This document shows positions 34,537 through 43,508 of a stretch of DNA of 64,000 nucleotides, one piece after another. Each line of letters opens with the position of its first letter. Position 1 is the stretch's first letter. Source of the stretch: Nocardia grenadensis NBRC 108939 (GTDB taxonomy: Bacteria; Actinomycetota; Actinomycetes; Mycobacteriales; Mycobacteriaceae); the NCBI RefSeq assembly GCF_001613445.1, contig NZ_BDCJ01000003.1, positions 310,001 to 374,000 on the forward strand. Reading direction: 5' to 3'. Below the pieces are notes generated by a model, which was not told where the DNA came from, did not search any database, and saw only the letters and a program-made list of their open reading frames with translations. The position numbers and the translations under genes were made by a program.

Positions 34537-35634
34537 ATGGAAGTTCTGCTCGGAATCGGGACGCGCAAGGGTTTGTTCCTGGCGCGCAGTACCGACGGCC
34601 GATCGAGTTGGGAGGTGAGCCCGCCCCGTTTCCCAGTGGCGGATGTGAAAGCGCTGGCGATCGATACCCGGCGAACGACGCCGCGAGTGCTCGCCGGAGT
34701 ACTGGACAGCCATTTCGGGCCGACCATGGTGACCAGCGACGATCTCGGCCGGACGTGGAGCGAGCCGGACGACGCGCCGTTGGCGTTCCCGCCGGATACC
34801 GGGGCGGCATTGCGGGGCGTATGGCAGATCGCGCCCGCGACCGCTGCCGAACCGGAGGTGGTGTACGCCGGCGCCGAACCGTCGGCGCTGTTCCGCTCGT
34901 CCGACGCCGGTCGGACGTTCGAACTGATCCGCGGCCTGTGGGAACATCCGCACCGCTCCGAGTGGATGCCGGGTGGCGGCGGGCTGGCATTACACACGAT
35001 CATTCCACATCCGGTGGACGCGGAGCGCGTCACGGTCGCCATGTCGACCGGCGGAGTCTACCAGACAGCCGACGGCGGTAGGTCCTGGAAGCCCACCAAC
35101 AAGGGGGTCACGGCCGATTTCATGCCCGGAGAGCTGCCGGAGTGGGGGCAGTGCGTGCACAAGGTCGCCATGGACGCCGGCACACCGAGCACGATGTATC
35201 TGCAGAACCACGGCGGGGTCTTCCGCACCACCGATGACGGCACGAGCTGGCAGCCGATCGACGGCGGCCTACCGGCCTCGAACTTCGGCTTCCCGATCGT
35301 CGCGCACCCGCGGCGACCGGGGGTGATCTACACCTTCCCCCTGGTCGCCGATATGGAGCGGTTCCGTTTCCCGCCGAACGCCGAATGCGCCGTGTACCGC
35401 AGCGCCGACGGCGGCGAGACCTGGTCGGCGCAGACCACCGGGCTCCCGCGGGAGCCGTTCTGGGCCGCGGTCATGCGCGATGCCATGTGCGCCGACGACG
35501 CCGATCCGGCCGGAATCTATTTCGGCACCCGCAACGGCGAGGTCTACTGCAGTCCCGACGAGGGCGAGCACTGGCAGCTGGTGGCCGACAAACTGCCCGA
35601 TGTCCTGTGCGTACGCGCCCGAGTGGTTGGATAA
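34537..35634 (+). CDS. BNR/YCF48-type beta-propeller protein
   Basis: A 365-aa cytoplasmic protein of repeated blades. Asp-box type motifs recur: SDDLGRTW, SSDAGRTF, TADGGRSW, TTDDGTSW, SADGGETW and SPDEGEHW. It has no signal peptide (MEVLLGIGTRKGLFLARS), so a secreted sialidase is unlikely. GGAGG is 7 nt upstream of ATG 34537. The MoaD-like gene follows 4 bp later, and such pairs recur in actinobacteria as far as I recall. The function of the pair is unknown. Confidence 0.82.
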   Translation: MEVLLGIGTRKGLFLARSTDGRSSWEVSPPRFPVADVKALAIDTRRTTPRVLAGVLDSHFGPTMVTSDDLGRTWSEPDDAPLAFPPDTGAALRGVWQIAPATAAEPEVVYAGAEPSALFRSSDAGRTFELIRGLWEHPHRSEWMPGGGGLALHTIIPHPVDAERVTVAMSTGGVYQTADGGRSWKPTNKGVTADFMPGELPEWGQCVHKVAMDAGTPSTMYLQNHGGVFRTTDDGTSWQPIDGGLPASNFGFPIVAHPRRPGVIYTFPLVADMERFRFPPNAECAVYRSADGGETWSAQTTGLPREPFWAAVMRDAMCADDADPAGIYFGTRNGEVYCSPDEGEHWQLVADKLPDVLCVRARVVG

Positions 35635-35638
35635 CGCG

Positions 35639-35911
35639 GTGGCACAGGTGCGGCTGCCGTCCGCACTGCGGACCTACGTCGGCGGCGACAAGGAGCTCAC
35701 CGTCGACGGCGCGACGCTGCGCACCGTGCTGGACACGCTGCGTGAGCGGTCGCCCGCGCTGGAGCGCCGGCTCCGTGACGAGAGCGGCGAACTACGCCGC
35801 TACGTGAACTTCTATGTCGACGGCGACGAATGCCGGACACTGCGAGGCTTGGACACACCGCTCGGCGCCGGCACCGAGGTCATGATCATTCCGTCGGTCG
35901 CCGGTGGTTGA
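35639..35911 (+). CDS. MoaD/ThiS-family ubiquitin-like sulfur carrier
   Basis: A 90-aa beta-grasp protein: VRLPSALRTYVGGDKELTVDGATLRTVLDTLRERSPALERRL, YVNFYVDGDE, and the terminal AGTEVMIIPSVAGG. The C-terminal Gly-Gly is what activating enzymes adenylate and thiocarboxylate in MoaD and ThiS. Start GTG 35639, four bases after the propeller stop, with a weak ribosome-binding site suggesting coupling. No moaE or thiG is adjacent, so its sulfur acceptor is unclear; it may serve or modify the propeller protein. Confidence 0.85.
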   Translation: MAQVRLPSALRTYVGGDKELTVDGATLRTVLDTLRERSPALERRLRDESGELRRYVNFYVDGDECRTLRGLDTPLGAGTEVMIIPSVAGG

Positions 35912-35929
35912 GCGCCGCGGACGGGAACG

Positions 35930-36505
35930 CTACTCGGCCGCGACCGCACGCTCCGATTCCACCCGCAGCGTTCGGAATTCGGCAGCCAGCGTGTCCAGGG
36001 TGTAGTGGGCGTTGAGGCCGCTCGGGTTGGGCAGCACCCAGACCTCGGTGGCGCCGATCATTTCGTTCTGACGCCCGACGGTGGTCCGCGGCCGGCCGAA
36101 CGCGGTGCGGTAGGCCCCCAGGCCCAGCACCGCGAGGATTCGCGGCCGATTCCGCCGCACCCGCTCTACGAGCGCGGCGCCACCGTCGCGCAGTTCCTGC
36201 TTGGTCAGCTCGTCGGCCTTCGCGCTCGTCCGGGAGACGACATTGGTGATGCCCAGCCCCAGCGCGGGCAGTTCGTCCTGTTCGTCGGGACGGAACAGGC
36301 GCGGTGTGAAACCCGAGCGGAACAGTGCGGGCCAGAAGCGGTTTCCCGGCCGAGCGAAATGATGGCCGGTCGCACCGGACCACAGTCCGGGATTGATTCC
36401 GCAGAACAGCACTCGCAGATCCGGTGCCACTACATCGGGAATGGTCTTCCCGGCCGCGGCCGCCAGATCGGCCGGTGTCGGACGGTTTACCGCGGAACGG
36501 GGCAT
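35930..36505 (-). CDS. mug: G/U mismatch-specific DNA glycosylase (Mug family)
   Basis: A 191-aa uracil-DNA-glycosylase-superfamily enzyme. The active-site motif FCGINPGLWSG (residues 33-43) contains the Mug-type Asn, and the second motif is NPSGLNAHY. NRFWPALFRSG and GLGITNVVSRTSAKADEL are also typical. It removes uracil, ethenocytosine and similar bases opposite G. ATG 36505 gives the usual family start; the frame is open further upstream, but without similarity. Convergent with the MoaD gene. Confidence 0.9.
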   Translation of the reverse strand: MPRSAVNRPTPADLAAAAGKTIPDVVAPDLRVLFCGINPGLWSGATGHHFARPGNRFWPALFRSGFTPRLFRPDEQDELPALGLGITNVVSRTSAKADELTKQELRDGGAALVERVRRNRPRILAVLGLGAYRTAFGRPRTTVGRQNEMIGATEVWVLPNPSGLNAHYTLDTLAAEFRTLRVESERAVAAE

Positions 36506-36608
36506 TCGCCCAGTCTGCCAGCGGGCGCGGTCGCGCCGAGCCCGGCGGTCGGGCGTGGATTCGCCACCGGACACGAACGCCGACGATCGCGGCGCCACGA
36601 AGCACCAG

Positions 36609-37190
36609 CTACCGGTAGCCACGTTTCAGCAGGTACGCCGCTCCCGCCTCGAAACCCGCGGGGTCGAGGAGCTCGAAACCGAAGGCGTCGGCGAGCCGAT
36701 CGGTGGTATCGAAGGCGGTGCAGACCGCCAATGCATCCGCGACCTGATCGCGCGAGACACCGGCGGCCAGCACCGCACGCATACCCTCGGCCCCTATCGA
36801 CCCTTCACTGGTCAACGTGCCGAGCATGCGCAGCGTGGCCCGGAGTTCGTCTCCGATCGGCGCTGTTTCGAGGTCGGTGAGCACCGCGCGCACCTTCGCC
36901 GGGTCGCGGTACGCCCGGGCGGCGGTCGCGGTATGGGCGCCGATACAGAACGCCGACCCGTTCACCTGTGAGACGAAAGCCGCCATCAGTTCCCGGTCGG
37001 CGACCGACCACGTCGCGGGCCCGCGCATCGCCGCCTGGGTGAACCTCTTGGCCGCGGCACCGTAGAAGGCAGGCCGGTAGAAGGTCAGTTTCGCGGCATC
37101 GGGTGGTGAATGCCCGGAAAACATCCGGATGAATGCGAACAGCAGCTTGGTCCGCGAACAGTACCCGTGGTCGAGGATACCGAGACGCAT
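36609..37190 (-). CDS. Carboxymuconolactone decarboxylase-family (AhpD-like) protein
   Basis: A 193-aa helical protein. The AhpD/CMD core is AAFVSQVNGSAFCIGAHTATAARAY: one Cys then His four residues later. The second cysteine of the AhpD CxxC pair is missing, so peroxidase activity with two thiols is doubtful. ATG 37190 overlaps the preceding gene's TAA by one base (TAATG). Together with the next gene it may form a mixed oligomer. Confidence 0.82.
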   Translation of the reverse strand: MRLGILDHGYCSRTKLLFAFIRMFSGHSPPDAAKLTFYRPAFYGAAAKRFTQAAMRGPATWSVADRELMAAFVSQVNGSAFCIGAHTATAARAYRDPAKVRAVLTDLETAPIGDELRATLRMLGTLTSEGSIGAEGMRAVLAAGVSRDQVADALAVCTAFDTTDRLADAFGFELLDPAGFEAGAAYLLKRGYR

Positions 37191-37513
37191 TACCCGGCCG
37201 TATCGGCGTCGGCAGCGGCCAAAGCGGCCAGCCCGGCCTCGTAGAGCCGGGTCGACCGGCCCATCGCGGCGCATACCACCAGTTCGAAAAGCTGGTCTTC
37301 GCTGAAACCCGCCGCCTTCGCCGCGTCGAAATCCGCATCGGTGATCTGGTCGGCTCGGGTGAGGACCTTGCCGATCAGGGTGTCCAACGGCGGCGGGAGG
37401 CCGGCGCCGGCGAAGGCGTTCGCCCGCTGTTCGAGAGATGCGCTTCCGGGGCCGTTGCGGACGCTGTCCACCAGCGCGCGATGCGCTACCCGCTTCTCGT
37501 CCTCGTCGGTCAC
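37190..37513 (-). CDS. Small carboxymuconolactone decarboxylase-like protein
   Basis: A 107-aa CMD-fold protein: RANAFAGAGLPPPLDTLIGKVLTRADQITDADFDAAKAAGFSEDQLFELVVCAAMGRSTRLYEAGLAAL. The -EDQLFELVV- helix is typical of the small CMD proteins that accompany a larger partner. GTG 37513 has GGAG 6 nt upstream; longer upstream starts run into implausible sequence. Translationally coupled to the downstream CMD gene. Confidence 0.78.
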   Translation of the reverse strand: MTDEDEKRVAHRALVDSVRNGPGSASLEQRANAFAGAGLPPPLDTLIGKVLTRADQITDADFDAAKAAGFSEDQLFELVVCAAMGRSTRLYEAGLAALAAADADTAG

Positions 37514-37663
37514 GGCGCTCTCCGGCTCCTTCCGGTTCGGCTCGCTTTCATACAACCACGTCGGAACACCGTCCGACAGCGGTCCACGCCGCGGCGGAAG
37601 AAAGCGGCGCGGTCCCGGTGGCATCGCGCGTGGAGCGAGGGTCGCCGCCGAGGTTCCCATGCC

Positions 37664-38776
37664 TCACATGACGAGCCGGTAGAACGCCGCAAGCGCACTG
37701 TCGATGGGATGCGGCTGCGGCCTGCCCCGCTCGTCGAGCCGGTGCCAGCGCTGCATGTTGATCGCGGCCGAGAACTGCCGGGCACCGTCGGCGCGGGTCA
37801 TCGAGACCGCTCCGGCGCCCCAGACCGAGCCGTCGTGGCCCCAGAATGTACCGTGCCCGGGTACCTCCATCCGGTGCAGGCCCAGACCGTACTCGATTGT
37901 CTTGCCCTCGAAGGAGATGACCGGAACGGTCTGCTGCATCTGTGCCAGCGACGACCGGTCCACGATCGCACCGGCGAGCAGCAGGGCGAAGAACTGGTTC
38001 AGGTCGGCGACGGTCGAGATCAGCGAAGCCGCCGGCCCCACCCATGACATATCGAAATCACTGTAATCGCGCGGGGGTTCGAGCATCCCGAACCACGCCT
38101 CGTAGATCCGCGAATGCGGCCCGTCGACATGGGTGCCCTCCGGGAGTTCGGTGTCGCGCAGACCGGCCTTCTCGATGACGTTGCCGGTGATGTAATTCTC
38201 CGCGGTCGTACCGGTCACCAGTTCCAGGAGCCGGCACAGGAGCAGGTAGTTGGTGTTGGAGTAGATACCCGGGGTGCCGCCGGGTGCTCCGACTGCGGGG
38301 GCGGAGACCCCCAACTCGATGAGTTCGAGGGCGTCGAAACGGGTGTGCCGGTTGTCGTCCAGACTGTCCGGGCGGGTATCGGCCACGGCCGGGAAGGCGG
38401 CGAGGGAGGGGTAGGCGTACGGGAGGTATTCGGCCAGGCCGCTGGTGTGGTTGATCAACATCCGGACCGTCACGGCCTTCCCGCGGGCGCCAGGGACCAG
38501 CGTCGGCAGGTAATGGCCTATCGATTTGTCCAGGTCGAGCTGCCCGCTCTCCACCTGCTGTAATACCGCCGCGGCGGTGAAGGTTTTGGTGATACTGCCG
38601 ACCCGGTGCCGCATCTCGGGCGTGACCGGACGACCGGTCTCGATATCGGCGACCCCGGCGGCGCCGTGCCACATTCGCTCACCGTCGCGCACCTCGGCGA
38701 ATACGCCGGGCATCCCCGCGCGGTGGATATCGTCCAGGGCGGCCTGCAACTGCGCGGGTTCGAAGGGGTTCGTCAC
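37664..38776 (-). CDS. Serine hydrolase, beta-lactamase class C/esterase family
   Basis: A 370-aa cytoplasmic serine hydrolase. The nucleophile motif is Ser61-x-x-Lys64 (SITK), the YxN motif is YSN in GIYSNTNY, and the third motif is HDGSVWG near residue 315. There is no signal peptide. CubicO/EstB-type enzymes hydrolyse esters, amides or D-amino-acid peptides; beta-lactam hydrolysis cannot be told from sequence. It follows the CMD genes head-to-tail on the same strand. Confidence 0.9.
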   Translation of the reverse strand: MTNPFEPAQLQAALDDIHRAGMPGVFAEVRDGERMWHGAAGVADIETGRPVTPEMRHRVGSITKTFTAAAVLQQVESGQLDLDKSIGHYLPTLVPGARGKAVTVRMLINHTSGLAEYLPYAYPSLAAFPAVADTRPDSLDDNRHTRFDALELIELGVSAPAVGAPGGTPGIYSNTNYLLLCRLLELVTGTTAENYITGNVIEKAGLRDTELPEGTHVDGPHSRIYEAWFGMLEPPRDYSDFDMSWVGPAASLISTVADLNQFFALLLAGAIVDRSSLAQMQQTVPVISFEGKTIEYGLGLHRMEVPGHGTFWGHDGSVWGAGAVSMTRADGARQFSAAINMQRWHRLDERGRPQPHPIDSALAAFYRLVM

Positions 38777-39198
38777 GACGGATGTCCTCTCGTAGGAATA
38801 TTTCTGCGGGTCGATCCGGGAGGGCCGTCACGTGCGATACCCGGTCGGCCACTACTATCCGCCGACCGGCCCGGCCGAGTATCGGAAGAATGTTCCCCGC
38901 CGGGCCTGTCCCGAGGCGGCCACTCCCACCGACGCGGGCCGTCGAACCCGATAGCGCGGCCCGCAGGAACCGATCGCGGGCACCGATCCACCAGGATGGA
39001 CCGGAGAGCCGGTCGCCCGTACTCGCCACCGACGCAATAATCGTCGACCGGAGGCGGCGGGCGCGCGCCGTCGCGCCCGGACGTGCGCAACGGCGCAGCG
39101 ATGCCCTAGCCGGGCCGATACGTCGCGGCCGGGGCGGATTCACCGCAGTCCGAGCAGCCCATGGATCGGCCGGATCGGCGGCCTCCGGATTCCGCGTA
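38777..39198. other. Gene-free region
   Basis: About 420 bp with only short, mutually overlapping frames of Arg/Pro-rich content on both strands. I see no promoter, repeat or conserved protein segment. Confidence 0.4.
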
Positions 39199-39600
39199 GT
39201 TCAGCCGATCCCGGCCACCGGGTCGATCGCGAGCGCGAGCGTGTCCTTGACCATCGCGAGCGCCCACGCCGAGCGGGCCCGACCGGCCCCCCGGATACGG
39301 TGATGTCGCCGGCGTCGCCGCACCGGAACTCGACCGCCTTCTCGGGACCGGCCAGGAAACCGAAGGGCGCTACCGTCCGCGGGAACTCTCGCAGGGTGAC
39401 GACCACCCGGCCCCGGCGAGCGCTTCCGCGGCGCCGTCCGGGTGCGACGGGACGGCTTGCACGACGACAGCGGGCGCGGTGCCGGCCAATAACTCCTCGA
39501 TCGATGTGCGGGCCGACCAGTTGCCGATCGGGGGCATAACGCCGTCAAGTATGCGGATCTGACCGTCGCGCCCGCGGATTCCTAAACCGGGCCTGCGTCC
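39199..39600 (-). pseudogene. Frameshifted remnant of an unidentified protein
   Basis: Protein-like segments occur in three successive minus-strand frames: RILDGVMPPIGNWSARTSIEELLAGTAP then QAVPSHPDGAAEALAGAG (to about 39375), VVTLREFPRTVAPFGFLAGP then EKAVEFRCGDAGDITVSG (to about 39290), and WALAMVKDTLALAIDPVAGIG to a stop at 39201. They join smoothly if at least two frameshifts are allowed, giving about 130 residues of a C-terminal part. I do not recognise the family. Confidence 0.4.
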
Positions 39601-39701
39601 GAAATTTCTCTCCGATCTCAGTGACCGGCATACCGAGCCCGTGACCTGCGTCTCCGCTGGATCCCGCCGATGAAGCAGCGTACCGAAGACACTTTCGCCC
39701 A

Positions 39702-39730
39702 TTGACGTCTTAGCGCTAAGCGATTACACA
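39702..39730 (+). promoter_or_regulatory. Promoter with a 12-bp palindrome in its spacer, upstream of the MFS gene
   Basis: TTGACG (39702-39707), a 17-bp spacer and TACACA (39725-39730). The spacer holds CTTAGCGCTAAG (39709-39720), a perfect 12-bp palindrome, an ideal site for a repressor. The MFS gene starts 194 bp downstream, so a long leader or a missing gene lies between. Confidence 0.55.
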
Positions 39731-39923
39731 GGCCTTGGCGTCGAGTTATCTCTTCCGAAGATGAGCGCCCCGCCCACATCTTCACATCCTCTGAACCGAA
39801 AGCACGCCATGGCCCTCGTCCCCAATCCGAACCCGGCCCGACCGTAACGGTCGAGGCAGAGTCTCCTTCCCCACAACCGCACTCCGGGCCCACCTATCGA
39901 CCACTGCCGAGGACGCCACCACT

Positions 39924-41177
39924 ATGAGCGGACCCCCCACAGCCGTAACCCCGAGCACCGTCACCCGCCCCAATAGGGTCGTGCTCGCGCTGACCTTCGT
40001 CGCCGTCGTACTCGACGGCTACGACACCATCGCCCTGGGCCTGTCGATACCCGCGCTGTCCGAGGAATGGGGTGTCTCCGCGTCGCATTTCACGCCGGCG
40101 CTCTCGATCACCAGCCTGGGCGTCGCGCTGGGATATATCGCGGTCGGCCAACTGGTCGCCCGTTTCGGAAGCAGGCGGGTCATTCTCGCCGCAGTGCTGG
40201 TGTTCACCGCGGGATCGCTGGTCACCGCCGCCGCGACATCCATCTGGGAGCTGACCGCCCTGCGGCTGATCACCGGACTCGGGCTCGGCGCCGTACTCCC
40301 CGCGGCCGTCGCCCACGCCACCGCCCTCAATCCCGCCCGCTTCCGCCAGTCCATCGCGGTGTTCGTCACCATGGGGATCTCCCTCGGCGCGCTGATCGCG
40401 GGCCTGCTCGGCAGCACACTCGTGAGCAGCTACGGCTGGCAGTCGGTATTCGTCGTCGGTGCGCTCGCCTCCGCGGTACTGTTCCCCCTGCTGTGGCTGG
40501 GACTACCTGACGAGGAGGAGGTCATGGGCACGATCGAACCGACCGCCGCCAAGCGCAGCGCCTCGGTGGGCCGGCTCTTCGACCCCGAGGTCCGCACCCG
40601 CACCGCCCTGCTGTGGGGGTTCTCCTTCCTCACCTTCTCGGTCTACTACATCTTCTCCTCGTGGCTGCCGACCCTGCTCACCAGCTACGGGTTCGACAAG
40701 GGCCTGGCCCCGCTGGGGTCGGCGGCACTGGGAATCGGCAGCATCATCGGCGCCGGGGTGCTCATGCTGGGTGCGCTGCGCCTGCCGATGACCTCGGTGC
40801 TGGCGGGCACCACCGTTGCGGCCGGCGTCTTCCTGATCGTCTCCGGTTTCCTCGGCGCGGACAAGGCACTGCTGCTCATCGTGTTCGGCGGGGTCGGCCT
40901 CGGCCTGCAGGCCGGCATGATCGGCCAGGCCGCGCTCGCGGTCTCGCTGTACCCCGACCGCACCGCGGCCACGGGTGTCGGCTGGGCGTCGTCCATGGGG
41001 CGGCTCGGTTCGGTCCTCGGGCCGATCATCGGGGGCGCTCTCATCGCCCTCGGCGCGTCGACCGGCACGATCGTGCTCATCGCCTGCGTTCCGGTAGTCG
41101 CCGCCCTGATCCTGGTCGTGGCGTTGGGCCGGATCACCACGGCACCCGCAGCGGACCGAACACTCGTCGCGCACTGA
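39924..41177 (+). CDS. MFS transporter, aromatic acid:H+ symporter (AAHS) type
   Basis: A 417-aa transporter with 12 predicted helices. The first helix carries LDGYDTIALGLSIPAL, the D-G-x-D motif characteristic of the AAHS family (PcaK, BenK), and LVARFGSRRV is the MFS motif A loop. The central loop is 35 residues. It imports an aromatic acid such as 3-hydroxybenzoate or gentisate with protons, a plausible partner of the gentisate operon at 1.6-5.5 kb. Start ATG 39924, weak ribosome-binding site. Confidence 0.9.
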   Translation: MSGPPTAVTPSTVTRPNRVVLALTFVAVVLDGYDTIALGLSIPALSEEWGVSASHFTPALSITSLGVALGYIAVGQLVARFGSRRVILAAVLVFTAGSLVTAAATSIWELTALRLITGLGLGAVLPAAVAHATALNPARFRQSIAVFVTMGISLGALIAGLLGSTLVSSYGWQSVFVVGALASAVLFPLLWLGLPDEEEVMGTIEPTAAKRSASVGRLFDPEVRTRTALLWGFSFLTFSVYYIFSSWLPTLLTSYGFDKGLAPLGSAALGIGSIIGAGVLMLGALRLPMTSVLAGTTVAAGVFLIVSGFLGADKALLLIVFGGVGLGLQAGMIGQAALAVSLYPDRTAATGVGWASSMGRLGSVLGPIIGGALIALGASTGTIVLIACVPVVAALILVVALGRITTAPAADRTLVAH

Positions 41178-41182
41178 CCACG

Positions 41183-41214
41183 GTCCCGGCCGGTGACCCC
41201 GCCGACCGGGACCT
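41183..41214 (+). terminator. Terminator hairpin after the MFS gene
   Basis: GGTCCCGG (41183-41190) and CCGGGACC (41207-41214), perfect 8-bp stem, six bases past the stop. Confidence 0.6.
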
Positions 41215-41369
41215 GCGCTCGGGCGAGCCGCTCACCGGTGGCCCCCGCCGCACCGGCCGGCCGAGCCCACCGGTCCGCGCCGGCCGACGGGCGCACCGGC
41301 GGTCGCTCCCGCGGAGCCGGGGTCGGGCAGGTCACGATAGTGCGGACCCGGCCGACGAGGAGCGCGCCC

Positions 41370-42259
41370 ATGGTCAGCGAAACACGTACCGGCCGGAAAG
41401 CGATCACCCGGAGCCGGCTCGGACTGGTCCCTTCGCCTTCCGGAGTTCCGCGGCACTGGCCTACGCCTTCGGGATGGCGGTCACCGCGACCATCACCATC
41501 ACGACCCTGCTCTTCTTCTACGTGGCCCGCACCAAATGGCACACCCCGCTGTGGCTGGTGCTGCTCGGCGCGGTCCCGCTGCTCACCGTCGACGCGCTGT
41601 TCGTCGCGGCGAACCTGACCGAATTGGTCCATGGGGCGTGGCTGCCACTGTCGATCGGACTCATCGCGTTCACCGTGATGATCACCTGGGCACGGGGCCG
41701 TGTCATCGTGACCGCCGCGCGGCGGCAGGCCGAGGGGCCGCTACCGCGATTCGTCGAACGATTGCGCAGCCGCCGACCGCCCCTGATCCGGATCCCCGGT
41801 ACGGCTGTGTATCTCAACCGCGGCAGCAGCACCACACCGCTGGCTCTGCGCGCCACCGCCGAACACAACCGGGTACTGCACAAGCACGTCGTGATCCTCT
41901 CCCTGGACACCGTGCCCGCCCCGCGCGTGCCCGATGCCGACCGTCTCCGTATAGATCCGCTGAGCTACACCGACGACGGCATCGTCCATGTCACCGTTTA
42001 CCACGGTTACATGGAAACCCCGAAGGTGCCGCAGCTGCTCCGCCGGCTCGATCCCACGCAGACCGAGGGCACGATCTCGGTGGCGGAGGCGTCCTATTTC
42101 CTGTCGAAGATCGAACTCGAGCCGGGTCCGGCGCCCACCATGGCGCCCTGGCGCAAACGCATGTTCATCGCCGCCTCCCACCTCACCTCCGACGCCGCCG
42201 ACTATTTCGGGCTGCCCCGCGACCGGACAGTGATCATGGGCTCGCGGGTCGAAGTATGA
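41370..42259 (+). pseudogene. kup: kup potassium transporter with a large internal deletion
   Basis: The last 275 codons are a clear Kup C-terminus: FAFRSSAALAYAFGMAVTATITITTLLFF, TELVHGAWLPLSIGLIAFTVMITWARGR, then RFVERL and GTAVYLNRG of the soluble domain. The first eight or so helices are absent. An ATG at 41370 with GAGGAG 7 nt upstream starts MVSETRTGRKAITRSRLGL, which resembles a Kup N-terminus but is in another frame. So the 5' and 3' ends are kept, roughly 1.1 kb is missing and the frames are mismatched. A 600-aa functional Kup is not possible here. Confidence 0.75.
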
Positions 42260-42329
42260 GCGGAGTCCGCGTGCCCGTGACCCTGCGTGTCGTCTCGGCG
42301 ATGATGGTGTGGCGTTCGCGTTGCCGCCG

Positions 42330-42665
42330 TCATTCGGGTATCTCGCTGGTGAGCGGTGGCGGTGGTGGCACGTCGACGCCCAGGTCGAGCAGCGAGGAGC
42401 GGACCACGATGTCCCAGCTGGCGTGCTGGGGGGCAGCGAGACGGCAGCGACGTTCCGCGTCGGCGACGACCCGCCGGTGTGCCTCGAGTTCGGCGGTCAT
42501 CGCGGCGAGTTGCCGCGACAGCGGCTCGACCATCTGGGCGGCGGCCTGGGTCAGTACCTGCACGGCATCGGCCCGCCGCTTACGCCTGCCCAGGATTCCG
42601 GCCGCGCACACCCCGCCGACGCCGGTGAGCAGGCCACCGAGGACAGATGCCACTTCGCTGATCAT
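42330..42665 (-). CDS. Small membrane-anchored coiled-coil protein, holin-like
   Basis: A 111-aa protein. Residues 3-27 are hydrophobic and Gly-rich (VASVLGGLLTGVGGVCAAGILG), followed by a basic cluster RRKRR and a predicted helix/coiled coil (AAQMVEPLSRQLAAMTAELEAHRRVVADAERR). The C-terminus has a Pro run. GGAGG precedes ATG 42665. It lies 39 bp after the endolysin-like gene on the same strand, the usual place of a holin, but only one membrane segment is seen. Confidence 0.65.
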   Translation of the reverse strand: MISEVASVLGGLLTGVGGVCAAGILGRRKRRADAVQVLTQAAAQMVEPLSRQLAAMTAELEAHRRVVADAERRCRLAAPQHASWDIVVRSSLLDLGVDVPPPPPLTSEIPE

Positions 42666-42704
42666 GCTGTCCTCCCAACTGCGGCAGGGTGGTCGCGTCC
42701 TTCC

Positions 42705-43508
42705 TCAGGCGCGTTCGTCGGCGGCGGGATCGCGGAAACCGGGGATCTTCAGGGCCGCGCCGATGACGCCCAGCGCCTCGGCGGTGGTCCGGTCACCCAG
42801 GAAATCCCAGCCCGGAAAGTCCGCCCCGCGGGCGGTCCCGGCGCCGGAGAGCTGATCCAGCGTGAGCCCCACATGTTTGTCCAGATAGTGCAGCAGGGTC
42901 CCGACGGTGACCTGCTCACCGTGATAGTTGGTGATCTTTTCTTCCAGAAACGCCATCTGCTCGCCCTTTCCGTCGAGAAGTGCCTGGACGTCCCGGCGGA
43001 AGGAGTTCATATCCATACCCGCCGGGTCGATCTTTCCCTCACTGGAGTACTCGCGGTGCGCCACGCAATCGCCCGAGCCGCGGCCGATACGCCGGAGCAG
43101 CGCCGCGCAACCGCGCTTGTAGGCGTCGAGCTGGGCCGGCGTCCAATCCCAGGGCGGTGTGCCACGCGAGACGGCTTCGATACCGATGGTGTGAAAGTTC
43201 GCGTTGTCGGTAGGCCAGCCCGGCCAGCTCCCGCGCCCGGCATGCCAGCTCACCCCGACCGCGATCACCCGGTAGGTGCCGTCCTTCTCGAGCACCAGCT
43301 GGGCGAGCGGGCCCGGCAGATCGGGGCGACCGTCCTGAACGATGCGCCAGTCGTTCGGGCCACCTCCGCCTGTGTGATGGCACAGCACACCACGGATATC
43401 GAGAAAGTCGCCGTGGCCGCGGTCGCGCCAGCCGTCGTGTTCGATCACCCGCAGACCGGCGCCGCGCAGCACATCGGCCAGCCATACCGGGTCTCCGCTC
43501 CAGGCCAT
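42705..43508 (-). CDS. N-acetylmuramoyl-L-alanine amidase (phage endolysin-like)
   Basis: A 267-aa Amidase_2/PGRP-type enzyme. Zn ligands are expected in GVLCHHTGGGGPND, with the second set in VAHREYSSEGKIDPAG; SWHAGRGSWPG lies between. A C-terminal part (residues 165-267) has a helical MAFLEEKITNYHGEQVTVGTLLHYLDKHVG segment, seen in mycobacterial and rhodococcal phage lysins. There is no signal peptide, as in endolysins released by holins. AGGAGA precedes ATG 43508. It is divergent from an XRE regulator. Confidence 0.87.
   Translation of the reverse strand: MAWSGDPVWLADVLRGAGLRVIEHDGWRDRGHGDFLDIRGVLCHHTGGGGPNDWRIVQDGRPDLPGPLAQLVLEKDGTYRVIAVGVSWHAGRGSWPGWPTDNANFHTIGIEAVSRGTPPWDWTPAQLDAYKRGCAALLRRIGRGSGDCVAHREYSSEGKIDPAGMDMNSFRRDVQALLDGKGEQMAFLEEKITNYHGEQVTVGTLLHYLDKHVGLTLDQLSGAGTARGADFPGWDFLGDRTTAEALGVIGAALKIPGFRDPAADERA

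Noticed and set aside
40613..41429. Upstream continuation of the kup reading frame through the MFS gene
   Set aside because: It overlaps the transporter in another frame and shows none of the Kup helices.
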